Assembly (NCBI RefSeq): GCF_010093535.1
Contig: NW_022985209.1
Span: 415,499 to 479,498, forward strand
Length of the DNA: 64,000 nt
Direction of reading: 5' to 3'
From: Lindgomyces ingoldianus
Taxonomy: Eukaryota; Ascomycota; Dothideomycetes; Pleosporales; Lindgomycetaceae
Within the stretch, counting starts at the first letter, position 1; each line of letters opens with the position of its first letter. The notes below the pieces were generated by a model. The model had not been told where the DNA came from and ran no database searches. It saw only the letters and a program-made list of their open reading frames with translations. The translations under genes were made by a program, and so were the position numbers. Shown here one piece after another: positions 49,690 through 61,436 of the stretch.

Positions 49690-50985
49690 TATAGGTTAAA
49701 AAGCACTAGTCTAGCGCTTTAAAACTCTTTTTAAATATTACAAGAAGTAATTATAGTATTATAAGCTATTTTAAAGCATAGTAAAAACTTTATTTTTATA
49801 ATATACATAATCTAGTAACATATAAGGTTTTTAGCTTAGCGCTTATATACTTATGTTAAAGAAGTAAAACAACCTATATTAAGTAGCTATAAAAAGTGTA
49901 ATAAGTAAAAAAGCATATAAATAGTAATAATCTTATTATCTTTATAGTATTACTAAAAATGAAGTAAGTTATAGCTTTTATAGCTATTAATAACTAGCAG
50001 ACAGTAGCTGCTAATAGTGCACTTCTTTATATGCATGTTAAAGGGCTTTAACTAGTCTAAACTAATCTAATTAGTGGTCTAGCTATACTTAAAGACTATA
50101 ATAACATAATTTTAAAGTAAATTTTCTACCTTACACTAGTTTAAAAAGTAATTACTACTTTAAAAAATACTAAAAAGTAGAATAGCCTACTTTTTAGCAT
50201 TAATGCTTTAAATAGCTGTTGTCTACTCTTAGTTGCCTAGCTAAACTGCTTTTAGCTATTCTTATTTCTCTAAACTTATAATAACTACTCTAGTAAATAT
50301 CTAGCCTATTATTAAGTCTATTTTATTAAAGTTATACATTTTATAATCTTAAATACTATACTTAGCTTTAATATTTTTTATAAAGTTAAACTAGCTTTAA
50401 ATTACTTTAAAATTTTCATAAAAAGCTTTTTTATAGTTATAGTTATACTTAAACTTTTCTTTAAGCTTTAGGTAACACCTAATAAACATATTAAGCTAGT
50501 TTATGCTAATATAGCCTATATTATGCTTAGCGTGTAAAGAATTAGCTATATTAGCTATAGCTGCTAGCTAGGGGGAACATCCTTACGCATCTAGCTTAAG
50601 TATATGCTAAATAATTACCTGCTTTTTATTATTATCTAGCTTTTATAAGTTACCTATATAATTAGCTTAAAATAGTTATTTAGTGTGTTAGTTACTTATT
50701 ATCTTTAAAAGAACTTTATAGATAGCTGCAGCGTGTTGTTTAAAAAGTATTTGTTTTATTTAAAAGCCTAAAGTGTAAGCTACATCTAACATTCCTTTAA
50801 CATGTTTAAGCAGTGTTATTAGAAATGCATTAGTGTAAGAAAAGTAGTGTAGTGTAGTGTAGTCTTAGTAAAGGTAAGCAACTTAGGTGTGTAAGCAACT
50901 CGCCTGTGAAGTACGTTAACTAAATAATTTAATATAATATTATAAATAAAGCTATTACTAGCAAAAACTAAGTTTTCTAGTATAA

Positions 50986-51313
50986 TGTAATAGTGTAGGC
51001 AAGATACTAGATCTAAATGCAGTAAGAATCTACTTAGAGGCATATAAGAGTGCGTGGGGACTTAATAACCTAGGAATACTGTTAACACCTATAGGCCTTA
51101 TACAAAACAATATTAGAAAACTACTAAGCTAGCTAAAGAGAGAGGTGCAACTAAATACTTAGGCAAATAAGAGTAACTGTCGGGGGCAGAGCTAAGTTTA
51201 GGTTAGAGCGGATACAGGGACCCTTTAGGTAGGTCCCGGGCTACCTAAGTTAGAACGATTCATGAGAATCGTTACAAGAAGGCCACGTGGTCGACTGTGC
51301 CTACCTTGTTACA
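50986..51313 (-). mobile_element. Family C LTR, inverted, with attached 37-bp end
   Basis: 50986-51276 is the reverse complement of the LTR at 37826 and 39017. 51277-51313 (AGAAGGCCACGTGG...TTGTTACA) matches the end of the 222-bp unit at 18227-18448. No matching target duplication was found, so the insertion is truncated or rearranged. Confidence 0.7.
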
Positions 51314-52344
51314 AGTAGACTATATACTTGTCTAGACTACTTGCTTATAAAATACGTTATAGGTTTCTAAGCTTCTTACATGTCTTTTTAACTATTAAAG
51401 CAGTAAAGTTAACTATAGTAAGCTGTATAGTACTTAGTTAAAAACTAAATAACATTTTTTATAGTATTATTTATTGTTTTAACTTTGTTATTATATTTGT
51501 AGCGCGTCTTTCTATACTAAATAGGCAAGGCTAGTAGTAATAGTAGCAGGTTACTAAAATTAAAAGTGCTTTAGAATACACTAGTTTTATCTAGTCTAGA
51601 GATCCTTTAGTTTAAAGCTAGTAAACTTTTTTTTATTTTTTATACTTTTATAAAGAAAAGTTCTTTAACTTTCTAAAGTCTAACTTATATTTTTCTTTTA
51701 CTTTTTAGTAACTTTATAAGTGTTTTCTTTTTTAGTATATAGTTTATGTAGAGTCTTTTAATACTTAAAAACTTAACTAAAATATAAGTATTTTTTAGTA
51801 AGTTGCTTTAAAGCTACTGCATTTTTAATAAAGTTATTACATTTTAGAAAGGTATTTTTAAGTTTATTAAAGTTTTTTAAAAACTTTTTTAGAATTAAAA
51901 ACTTAGAGTTAATGTTAAAAACAACTAGCTTTAAACTTTTCTAAAACACGTTACTTTAAAATATAACAAGTAAAGTCTTCTTTAATACCTTTTATATAGG
52001 CGTAGGCAATTCTAAAATGTTAGTAGTTAGTAAAGCTTAGGTAAGAGTAGGCTGTTATATCTAAGAAGTATTAATTTAAATGTTAAATAATAGTGTATAA
52101 TAGATATAAAGATAGACTAAACTGCTCTTATCGAACATAGTTTATATACATCTTAAATAATTAAGATCTAAGTAAAAGACTTAGACAAACTAATACCCTC
52201 TAAGGCAGAGATTTGCTACTGCTTATATACACACTACTTCCTTGTTTTATGCCTTGCTGCATTCTTTAATACCTTGCTGCACCTAGCTAATCGTTTTTTG
52301 TCCATTCTAGCTATATATAGCTGCAAGCAGCTAAGGCCAAGCCT
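51314..52344. other. AT-rich sequence; family C pogo terminus at left
   Basis: 51314-51357 (AGTAGACTATATACTTG...TAAAATACGTTA) is an end of the third pogo-like terminal type. The rest is RIPped with no recognised gene until island 2 begins near 52250-52350. Confidence 0.45.
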
Positions 52345-53085
52345 AATTGTAACATTTAACGTCCATCTGTTCTCTAATACTATATATAAATAATCAGGTA
52401 TTCTTAAGAGAAACTAAAGTGTTTGGGGGCTCTAGTCTTTGAATACTGTTACGCATTGTAGTTTCTGTCTGTCTGCTGATATTAATCTAATAATTAATAC
52501 CCACTTGCAATTCTTTAGGGATTTAATATAAACCTTTCACCTTTAGGCATCTGCAAGTATCATAGTGATGTTGCATACACCTAGGGTAGCTCTAGTTTTG
52601 TCTATATTGTATATATCCTCTATACAAATATTAAGACGTACTTGGGTACATTTATAGAGCCTAAGGAGCGTGGGAATTTAATTTAGTGTAACTACGTCTG
52701 CCGGTAGAGACTTAATTTTCTAGGTAATGATTAATTTAGCGTGTGGATTACAACATTGAAAGCTAGAGATCCATGCCTTACCTAAGGTATAATAATCGCC
52801 GTTTATCTATCGGATTCAATGAGCCATCTTCCGTACGCAGGGGATAGTAAGTGGATATCTACAGGCTCCCTCTTCAAGAATCTAATTAGCTAGGAACTTC
52901 TCTTGATCTAGGGTCAATCGTTGTTGAATCCGATGCGATATTGCGCAGTTTGTCAAGCCATCAAGGCGGCGCTAGAGAGCTGCTCAAGGGATTCCGTAGT
53001 GTTTCGCGGCTTAGCGTACAGATGTATAACTGCCTAAATGAATCCTATGAATTGCAGCTTCAATCGTTCTGTCCTTTATATCCAT
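52345..53085 (-). pseudogene. Pogo/Fot1-type transposase pseudogene, lightly RIPped
   Basis: Minus-strand frame from an ATG at 53083-53085 (MDIKDRTIEAAIHRI) with roughly ten stops of RIP type. Domains: psq-like helix-turn-helix with SYTSVR and AAKHYGIP at residues 17-35; a CENP-B-type second helix-turn-helix with LTLDQEKFLAN, then ILEEGA, then GKAWISSF and NPHAKL; then the catalytic domain start EDIYNIDKTRATLGV near 52600-52640 and ISADRQKLQC near 52450-52480, matching pogo-family Y-N-x-D-E-x-G and I-S-A-D-G. The C-terminal half is lost into AT-rich sequence and no terminal repeats were seen. It differs clearly from family A and B transposases and sits 360 bp from the secreted-protein gene. 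Confidence 0.82.
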
Positions 53086-53442
53086 GATAAACGTGTTGTG
53101 TGGGATGATATCGCGATCAAAAGTTAGGTGGATAGGATTGATCAGGGCCCCGAACCCCTTAAGCGAGCTTATAATAGTTTCTAGATGTCTTGATCTTTTC
53201 CATACTCCTAAAATCCGCGAGTAACTTCCATTACCATCAACCAGCGCAATGGTTTCGAACTTTATCTAGCACGGAGAAATCCCAGAACAAGCTATATCTA
53301 TTGTTAGTTCCATCATATCAGCTACGAAAGCGATACGTACAAGAAAAGAAAGATGCAGGCATCATGCCATTCGAGCTAGGATTGAGACGGAACCACATCC
53401 TGCACAAGGTTATTAGTCAAGAAGACCTAGTCATCGCAATCT
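53086..53442. other. Spacer and 3' side of the secreted-protein gene
   Basis: Normal composition. A plus-strand frame 53190-53507 overlaps the secreted-protein gene antisense and lacks any domain. A candidate last exon of that gene may lie below 53400. Confidence 0.4.
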
Positions 53443-53733
53443 CTAAGAAACGTACGAGTTCCCATTCACAGCTTCTCCGAACAAGTAACAGTAGATCTGC
53501 ACAATAGAGCCGCAAGGCGTAGTACCAGCCTTAGTGCAGGCATTGGTATCAGTGTGAGGACATCCGTATCGAGTCAAACTCCCGGTGCAACAACTGGAAA
53601 CGGGGCCACCATTGGCTGTACAAGAGACAACGGCCCTGGATTCTAGCCCATTAGCTTCCGGAACGGCAGCCGGAGTGGCGAAAACGGAAAGGAGGAGAGT
53701 CGCAAGTACGGGAATAGTGAAGGAGTACTTCAT
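53443..53733 (-). CDS. Small secreted cysteine-rich protein (effector-like), unknown function
   Basis: 96 residues from the ATG at 53733. Signal peptide of about 19 residues (MKYSFTIPVLATLLLSVFA), then a pro-region-like stretch to LESR at 30-33, a possible Kex2-type site. The mature part has Cys at 38, 48, 49, 58, 66, 74 and 82, evenly spaced. The ATG at 53811 was rejected because it touches the TATA box at 53812-53819, whereas 53733 lies about 80 bp downstream of it. The C-terminus is uncertain. A 56-bp intron (53400-53455; GTACGT, GACTAAT, TGTGCAG) would remove the last residues and the stop and add an exon that contains one more Cys. I do not recognise the family. Size, secretion and place beside RIPped repeats resemble host-interaction proteins; that role is inference. 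Confidence 0.72.
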   Translation of the reverse strand: MKYSFTIPVLATLLLSVFATPAAVPEANGLESRAVVSCTANGGPVSSCCTGSLTRYGCPHTDTNACTKAGTTPCGSIVQIYCYLFGEAVNGNSYVS

Positions 53734-53811
53734 GATGATATGCGATCGAGGAAATGTTGGGTGGATGGGAGCGTCGAAAGCGCTTGGTGTCCATGTTCGT
53801 CCCTTTCGCAC

Positions 53812-53819
53812 CCTTTATA
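53812..53819 (-). promoter_or_regulatory. TATA box of the secreted-protein gene
   Basis: TATAAAGG on the minus strand, about 80 bp before the ATG at 53733, leaving room for a 5' leader of around 50 bases. Confidence 0.6.
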
Positions 53820-53889
53820 GATTTAGGATAGAGATATTGCCAAGATATCCGGTGAATGAGCCCGGACTTCAGCTGAGCTGTGTATAACC

Positions 53890-55680
53890 GCAACAGGAAA
53901 AACCGTTATTGCAATACGATCGTGGACCCACAAAACCGAGTCCGATCAATTTTGGGAAACCTGAGAACCCCGGTGGGTTACGTTGCATGGACTCACCCAA
54001 GGTTTGCGTTTGTTCTAGCCACTCCCTTGCTTGTTACCTTACATGCCAAGCTAAGGATGCCAAAACTTCTCGGAAGCCGTCGTGATAGTGTCGTATCTTC
54101 GATGGGATAATCCAATGGACTCGCAGCGGTGCTGCACGCTGTCGTGGCAAGCAATCACTTAAATAGCATTCGATGCACACTTTGTAAAACATGTTGCTCG
54201 TATCCCATGTTGGCCCGAAGCTTTGGTACTCCAATTCACACCCCAATTCATGACGTGTACGCTGATTCTATTCCAATGCTTAGATACTTGTTGCCTACTG
54301 GCTTCGCGAAAGAATGAGGTCAATGAGCCCACCTGGAGAGGACATGATGCTGCTAGGACGCCCCGAGGAAAATAATTAGTATTGGAAATAGCTTACAAAC
54401 TGGTAGTACAAATTAGTTTTGTTACCGCGTGTACTATATCAATGCCGCGAACCGCCTGACCACTTATCGGCATACCTTTGCTTTCAAATTGGCAATATCA
54501 TGTAAGCGTATGACAAGCCTTCATCTAATAATAGTTCTTTAGATCTTATCCTTGGCATTCAATAGTAGCCATCGACCTACTAACGAGGTCCTACCGCGGT
54601 TCTTGCTCTATCTCGTGCCAGGCAGCGACCATCCCCGGGCCAGCACTGAGGAGATTTATCCTCGTGCTCTCCGTAACCATATCAAAGTAACTCAATCTCC
54701 GTGTAACTCGTCGCGCTTGATTATTAGTAGATGTAGACCAACCATAGACCCATCGTGTTTTTTCAGTGACACCCATGAGCCTAGCAAAGCATTATTGGAG
54801 AAATTTCTTTATATTCTTCCCCACGTCTTGAGTCTGCTCGTACGACCCGAGCCGGACGAGATGAATAGTTGGGCGTGGCTTCTAAAGAAATGGGTTGTCG
54901 AAGTTGGCTTGCATAATGGACGTTCATGAGATCAATAAGAAAATTGAAAGGCATGGACTATCTGTTGGAAAACACATGTGACGTGCTGGATTCTGACAGA
55001 ACATAGATTTGCGGGGTATCACCACTCTGGCGATGGATCGTGATTCGATGGATCATGATGACCTGGTAAACTAGAGAACTTTCGAAGGCGATCATGTACC
55101 TTGACTTCGGAGGATCATATTTACCATCCTAAATTGGCCCGAACCCGCTTTAAAGAGCATAGCGACCAATTTGGAGGAGAACGTGTGACTCTGCTCTCAT
55201 TGACAGCTGTCGATCCTCGATCGGCCGGTCAAAAGGGACATTCCATCATGACTACGAAGACCGACAGCTCTGCTGAAAGCAGGAATACTAGGAAAGAGAA
55301 TGCGTTGTGGAGGAAGAGCTTTGAACGGTGCGAACTAGGACAGAAAGACACAAGAGTAGAGCTGTAACGAGAGGAAGAATCCCATCTTGAACGGGTTCTT
55401 AAAAATGCGACCGACCGAAGGAGTATCATATAAATTTTCAATGTCATAACGCACTAAACTTGGCTCTATTGAGCGCAGCTATTCGGTTCACCACTTTTAG
55501 ACTCATTCAGTTCTGAATTTTAGAACCAGGAAACCTGCAGGGGTGGTTTGGGAGATAGCCAATAAGAGCTAACGGGGTTGCGGGGTTTGGACTTGGCACG
55601 TTGGGTACGAGTGGCTCCGAAAGCGGAGACGGAAAACCTTCAAAAAGGAGTCAGAAGTCCCTAGACGTACGGTTACTGTA
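53890..55680. other. Right part of island 2, no recognised gene
   Basis: Normal composition, little RIP. Short frames on both strands (the longest 54552-54929 plus, 125 codons; also 53880-54110, 54129-54317 and 55101-55367 plus) have no signal peptide, domain or intron pattern that I can support. The region may hold promoter sequence, relics or small genes with several introns. Confidence 0.35.
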
Positions 55681-55689
55681 GTAATTTTA

Positions 55690-57055
55690 TACTTAGTAAA
55701 AGTGTTATATATAAGTATAAACTACTTGTCGCGTATACTAAGAGCCTTGGCTGGGGCTTAGAGCCTGGGACGCGGCTTGGGATCTGGAGATATTATGTTC
55801 TAAAGCTTAGTGTATATAAGAAGAGCCTTTAACTCTCCTAGATAGCAGAGTTACTTTATCTAATCTTCTAAACAGCTACTGCTAGGCTATTTTATCCTCT
55901 ACAGTTATATGCCTAGCGCTTTAAAAACCTAGGATAATTCTTCTTATATAACTATAGCGCTAGTGTAAGCTATTTAAAAGCTTTATTTTTTATTTTTTAT
56001 ACTTATTTTTATTACTTTTAAAGCTTATGTTATAGCTAATTAAGATGCTTCTCTTCTAATAAGAGTGTACTAGCTTAAGGACTACATAAGCTAGCCTCTT
56101 TAGTTTATCTAGCTCTAGTTCTATGCTCTTAGTAAGAACCTATAGGACCTAATTAATCTAGATAAACTTAACACTTTAAATCCTATAAACAACGATTTAA
56201 AAATGCCTATACTTAAAGTAATTACTACTAAGAACTTTTTAAAAAAGGCTAATATATAGTACTAGACTAATATTACTAAGTACTAAGCTTACTTAAGTAA
56301 CTAAGCTTCTTATATAATATATCTTTAAATAATCTAGAACTAAGTTAATATAACTATTACACTAAAGCTTCTTAGACTTATAATAATATAGCTTATATTA
56401 GAGAACTAATCTACTTTATAAGCACTAGTATAAGCCTTAAAATAAGAGCTAGCACTAATAAACATAAGCATAAAATTTTTTAGATAAGTAAAGTATAAAG
56501 CTTACTTTACAAAAGTAAAGTATAGCACTATAACTTTAAAAACTTAGTACTAGTAGTAGTACTTTTTATATACTAAGGTAAGAACCTATAAGATTTTTAA
56601 TGTAGAAGGCTAGCTAGCTACATAAGACGTTCTAGACGCGCTAGCTCTAAAGCTTACACTAAACTAGGCGCGCTTTATGCACTAGAGAATTAAAAGGCTA
56701 GCGCACTTAGTAAAAAACTTTTAATAATTTAGAAAATTAGTAAGATTTTTTTAATAATGCTTTAAAAGCACTTTTTATATATAAGTAACTAAAGTATAAG
56801 TATATTTATAATACTTAGTAAATAATTAGATAATAATTTAGCTTAATTTATTTTAGCCTAATTAAGCTACTCTTACTTATATAAAGCTCTAAAGTAATCC
56901 TTTTATTTATAAAAAGTAGTAGACTATAAAGACTTTAAGTTAGTAGTTACTAAAAAACTAAAAATACTTAGTAAAACTATACACTAAAATATTTTTAAAA
57001 GGCTTAAGTAAGTGCAATATAAAAGAGTAAAAGCTGTACTTCTTAAAAAAAGCTA
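55690..57055 (+). mobile_element. LTR-retrotransposon remnant
   Basis: About 55725-55910 is less mutated and LTR-like: TGTCGCGTATACTAAGAGCC, then a TATA box in GTGTATATAAGAAGAGCC. AT-rich sequence follows with gag-like traces on the plus strand at about 56150-56560 (LDKLNTLNPINND, LALINISIKFF). No second LTR is present; a pogo element interrupts it at 57056. Confidence 0.45.
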
Positions 57056-58919
57056 ACGTACCTAACAGGTTGGCCGGCCACACGGGTTAGCCGGCTACTT
57101 TTGCTAAGCCCCTACTAAAACCACCCTATTCTAGCGCAAAACAGCCTACTTTAGCCCTATATAAAGTAATACAACACAAGATATTATTGAAAGTCTACTT
57201 CTACTACTTTCTTCTATGTATATAAGTTATGCCTAGTTTAATTACACTGCCTGTATTACTTTTAACTTAGCTTACTTTTTTTAGTGTGCACCTATGTTTT
57301 TAGCTTCTTTTTATTACCACGCGCTCTAAACTTCTTTAAAGTAGTTAAATAAGCCCTATTTTTAACTATTAAAGTCTTTTTTGCCTAAATCTACTTTCTT
57401 TTATATAATCTATGTTATGTAGTAGCCTTATTTACTACTTAAAGCTTTGTAATCTTCTTTTACACTAACACTAGCTTATATGTAATAATTACTGCCCCCT
57501 TTAAACCTTTTTTAAAAGCCTTTACTATAGATATTAGTAAGCTATTTATATGCCTTTAAATCTTTACCTTTATAAGCATTAATTATAACTTAAATTTAAA
57601 AGTATTACTTAGAGTTTATAACTGCTAAAGCTTATTATTAATAAGTAGTAGTAGTAATAAAGTATGTAACTAAACATTAAGAGCTATTTTAACTTATTTT
57701 AGGTTAAATAAAACTAAACTAGCGCCTTAAACCCCTTTTTAGATATTACTAAAAGTAATTACTACATTATAAACATATATAAAGCATAGTAAAAGCTTAA
57801 GTTTTATAATATAAGTAATCTAGTTATGTTTAAGATCTTTAGCTTAGCACTTATATACTTTTTTTAAAGAGGTAAAACAACCTATATTAACAGGCTATAA
57901 AAGGTGTAATAAGTATAAAAGTATATAAATAATAATAATTTTATTTTTTTATAGTACTACTAGAAATTAAGTAAGTTATAGGTTTTATAGCTGTTAATAA
58001 TAAAAAGCTAATAAGTTCTTATAACCCTTTTTTTTATATGCTTATTAAAGTGCTTTAACTACTATAGCTTAAGCTTATTTATTGTCTAGCTGTTTTTAGA
58101 GACTGTAATAACTTAGTTCTAAAGTAAATTCTTTTTCTTATACTAAGCAAAAAAGTAATAGCAGCCCTTAAAAATAATAAAGAGTAAAATAGCTTACTTT
58201 ATTATGTTAATGCTCTAGATAACTGTTATCTACTCTTTATTACCTTACTCTATTACCTTTAGCTGTCTTTATCTTTTTAAAGCTGTAATAACTGCTTTAG
58301 TTAATATCTAGCCTATTATAAAGCCTAACTTATTAAAGTTATATGTGTCTTTATTCTAGATACTATACTTAGCTTTTATGTTAGCTACTAGGTAAAACTA
58401 GCTTTAGATAACCTCTAGATTTTTATAAAGCACTCTTTTATAATTATACTTATAATTAAACTTTCTTATAAACTTAGAGCAGTGCTTAACCTATATACTA
58501 GGCTAGTTTAAGCTAACCTAGCCTAGATTACACTCTGCGCGCAAGGAATTAGCTATATTAGCTATAGCTATAAGCCTAAGAGGAAATTTGCGTGTAATAA
58601 GCTTAAGTATATACTTAATAACTACTTTTTTTTTAAGCTTAGTTAGATTTCTTAATTTAAGCTAGCATTTTACTTATAAAGGCTGTCTAGCGCGTTAATT
58701 ACTTAGTGTTATATAAAAGATATTATAAATAGCTATAGTGTGTTATAAGAAAAGTTTTAAGTTTTATTTAAAAGCTTAAAGAGTAAGCTATATTTAACAT
58801 TCTTTAGAAGATTTAATCTAGTGTTGTTGTTAAGGCATTATGTAGATAGGTAGAGTGTGGTAGGGGCTTAGTAAAAGTAGCTAGCTAACCTGTGTGGCCG
58901 GCTAACCTGTTAGGTAAGT
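57056..58919 (-). mobile_element. Full-length Fot1/pogo element, family A copy 5 (1864 bp)
   Basis: ACGTACCTAACAGG...CCTGTTAGGTAAGT between TA dinucleotides, same orientation as 14771-16863 and without insertions. The transposase remnant runs on the minus strand across the whole element with many stops. Terminal repeats show RIP (GGCCGGCC to GCTAGCT at the right). Confidence 0.88.
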
Positions 58920-58921
58920 TA

Positions 58922-59592
58922 TATAATTCTAAATAAAGCCTTCTTTACATTAAAAGCTATTAAAAATTAGATAAACTAGTATTTCTAAAAAGCATTATTA
59001 CTACACTTATTAACTTAGCGCTTTTAGTAAAACGAAAAATACATATAACTATAAATTTAAACACTTACTTACTCTTTATAAGCATAATTCTAGATAATAG
59101 AAGTGCTATATACTTAGTAAATAGTATAAAGCTGCTTATACTTTAGTTATTTTAAACCTAAAAAATAGAAACTAAAAAGCTTAAAAAGTATTAAATAAAG
59201 TATAAAAAAAGTATATTAAAGATCTTACACTATAAAAAGTAGTTATAGTAAAAATATTTTATATTAATATTATTTTAAAAGCTTATTTTTTAAAAAAAAA
59301 GACTATAGTATTTAAAACTTAACTATACACTACACATAAGCACACTAGAAAAGAATAAGGTACTTATAACACTTTACTAAAAACATAACTTTATATTTAT
59401 TAAATATAAAGCTATTTTTTTTTTACTTCCTAGAGTAAAGTATATGTTTAGAACGCTAACACTCTTAGACTATATTCTTATACTTATACTTAAAAGAGCT
59501 TTAGCATGCGTGTGTAAAACACCTAGGCTTAAAACCTTTATAGGCTTTAGTTAAAAGCATAAGAAACATATAAATAATAAGTATAAAGTAAG
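58922..59592. other. AT-rich RIPped sequence
   Basis: Nothing recognised. Confidence 0.5.
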
Positions 59593-59875
59593 TGTCTGTA
59601 CGCAGCAGCAGCGTCACAGTTTAGATACAAGCTATTGCGCACAAGCAGGATCACGTATCTATGTCACATAATGCTTGTGCGCGAACCTCTGTGCGCAAAT
59701 ATCTAGATATCCCTCTTTTCCTCTATATAAAGGAAAGACAAGAGTAATAGAACTAGAAGCATGTTTCCCTTACTCTACCTACCTTATACACTATGCACAC
59801 TATATACTACTTTTACTTTTACTACCTAAGTGCTTATACTATACGCAGTTAGCTAAAAAAGCCTAATTAACACTA
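59593..59875 (+). repeat. LTR-like patch with TATA box
   Basis: TGTCTGTACGCAGCAGC opens a less-mutated stretch with inverted GCTTGTGCGC/GCGCACAAGC copies and CTCTATATAAAGG, resembling the solo LTR at 41325-41551 in reverse. The right end and a target duplication were not found. The 63-codon frame inside is not supported as a gene. Confidence 0.4.
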
Positions 59876-59908
59876 ATTAGTAGTTAATTTAATTAACTAT
59901 AAATTAGT

Positions 59909-60032
59909 AAAAGTAATAATAAAGTACTTACACTTTATAACGTACTTTATTTTATTACTTATTTTTTAGAAAAAGTAATAATAAAGTACTTACACTTTAT
60001 AAAGTACTTTATTTAGTTACTTATTTTATAAG
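59909..60032. repeat. 62-bp tandem repeat with palindromic core
   Basis: Two units starting AAAAGTAATAATAAAGTACT, at 59909 and 59971. In each, TAAAGTAC and GTACTTTA flank TTACACTTTATAA and could fold back. Confidence 0.75.
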
Positions 60033-60401
60033 ATAGTAGATTAATTGTTTATATTATATAGCAAGCTCTACTACTATATAAAGTAAGAAGAAAATAGTGT
60101 AAGACGTATACTAAAGCTATTAAAGCTACACAACCTAGCAGCTAGACAATAGCAGTACCTGTGTAATCTACTAAAAAAGTAATTAACTATACTACTATAA
60201 TAAAAACTTACTAGTAACTACTAACTTTATGTAATAATAATAAAAAATAAAATTTCCTTTTATTATATAAATAACTTATAAAAAACATAAAAATATAAAA
60301 GGTAACACTATAAAATAAGACTAGCCTAAAGTATTAAAATAATAAAATTAATATATTAAAGGCTTTAATAAGCTTATAAAGTTAATTATATATAAGCTAT
60401 A
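60033..60401. other. AT-rich RIPped sequence
   Basis: Nothing recognised. Confidence 0.5.
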
Positions 60402-61421
60402 ACGTACCTAACGGGTTGGCCGGCCACATAGGTTAGCTAGCTACTTTTGCTAAGCCCCTACTAAAACCACCCTATTCTAGCGCAAAACAGCCTACTTTAG
60501 CTCTATATAAAGTAATACAACATAAGATATTATTTAGAGTCTACTTCTGCTACTTTCTTACACATATGTAAGTTATGCCTAGTCTAATTACACTACTTAT
60601 ATTACTTTTAACTTAGCTTACCTTTTTTAGCGCACACTTATGTCTTTAGCTTTTTTTTATTACTACATGCTTTAAACTTCTTTAAAGTAGTTAAATAAGC
60701 TTTATTTTTAACTATTAAAGTTTTTTTTACTTAAATTTGCTTCTTTTTATGTAATCTATGTTACATAGTAGCTTTATTTACTACTTAAAGCTTTATAATC
60801 TTCTTTTATGCTAACACTAGCTTATGTGTAATAATTACTACTCTTTTTAAAACCTTTTTAAAGGCTTTTACTATAGATGTTAGTAAGCTATTTATATACT
60901 TCTAAATTTTTACTTTTATAAGTATTAATTATAACTTAAATTTAAAAGTATTACTTAGAGTTTACAACTACTAGGGCTTATTATTAATAAGTAGTAGTAG
61001 TAATAATAAAGTATAACTATAACTAGATATTAAAGGCTATTTTAACTTATTTTAAGTTAAATAAGACTAAACTAGCGCTTTAAACCCTTTTTTAAATATT
61101 ACTAAAAGTAATTACTACATTATAGGCGTGTATAAAGCATAGTAAGAACTTAAGTTTTATAATATAAGTAATTTAGTTACATATAAGATCTTTAGCTTAG
61201 CACTTATACACTTTTTTTAAAAAGGCAAAATAACCTATATTAAAAGGCTATAAAAGGTGTAATAAGTGGAAAAGCATATAAATAGTAATAATTTTTTTTT
61301 ATTATACTACTAAAAATTAAGTAAGTTATAGCTTTTATAGCTATTAATAATAAAAAGCTAATAAGCGCTTCTAACTTTTTTTATATGCTTATTAAAGTGC
61401 TTTAACTACTATAGCTTAAGC
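60402..61421 (-). mobile_element. Family A pogo element, left part, cut by hAT
   Basis: ACGTACCTAACGGG after TA, collinear with the first kilobase of 57056-58919, up to TATAGCTTAAGC where the hAT element begins. The remainder should lie beyond the window. Confidence 0.85.
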
Positions 61422-61436
61422 CAGGGTTGCCGTTTA

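Larger units (their letters stand above)
42281..50916 (-). mobile_element. Full-length family B pogo element, split by nested insertions
   Basis: ACGTACTTCACAGGC...CTGTGAAGTACGT between TA dinucleotides. Removing the 6.77-kb insertion leaves about 1.87 kb, the size of full-length family A. The left end matches the 3' side of family A transposase genes and the right end the 5' side, so transposase sense is minus. The insertion fell in a region that in family A reads AACCTATTCTAGGTTAAA, and the sequence rejoins as AACCTA/TAGGTTAAA. Heavily RIPped. Confidence 0.85.

Noticed and set aside
50819..51043. 74-residue minus-strand frame
   Set aside because: Spans the end of a family B pogo element and the start of an LTR copy.
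53880..55447. Several frames of 60-125 residues in island 2
   Set aside because: Overlapping on both strands with no recognisable feature; real multi-exon genes cannot be excluded but are not supported.
59675..59866. 63-residue frame with a hydrophobic run
   Set aside because: Inside an LTR-like patch; the hydrophobic stretch comes from a CTT/TTA-rich tract.
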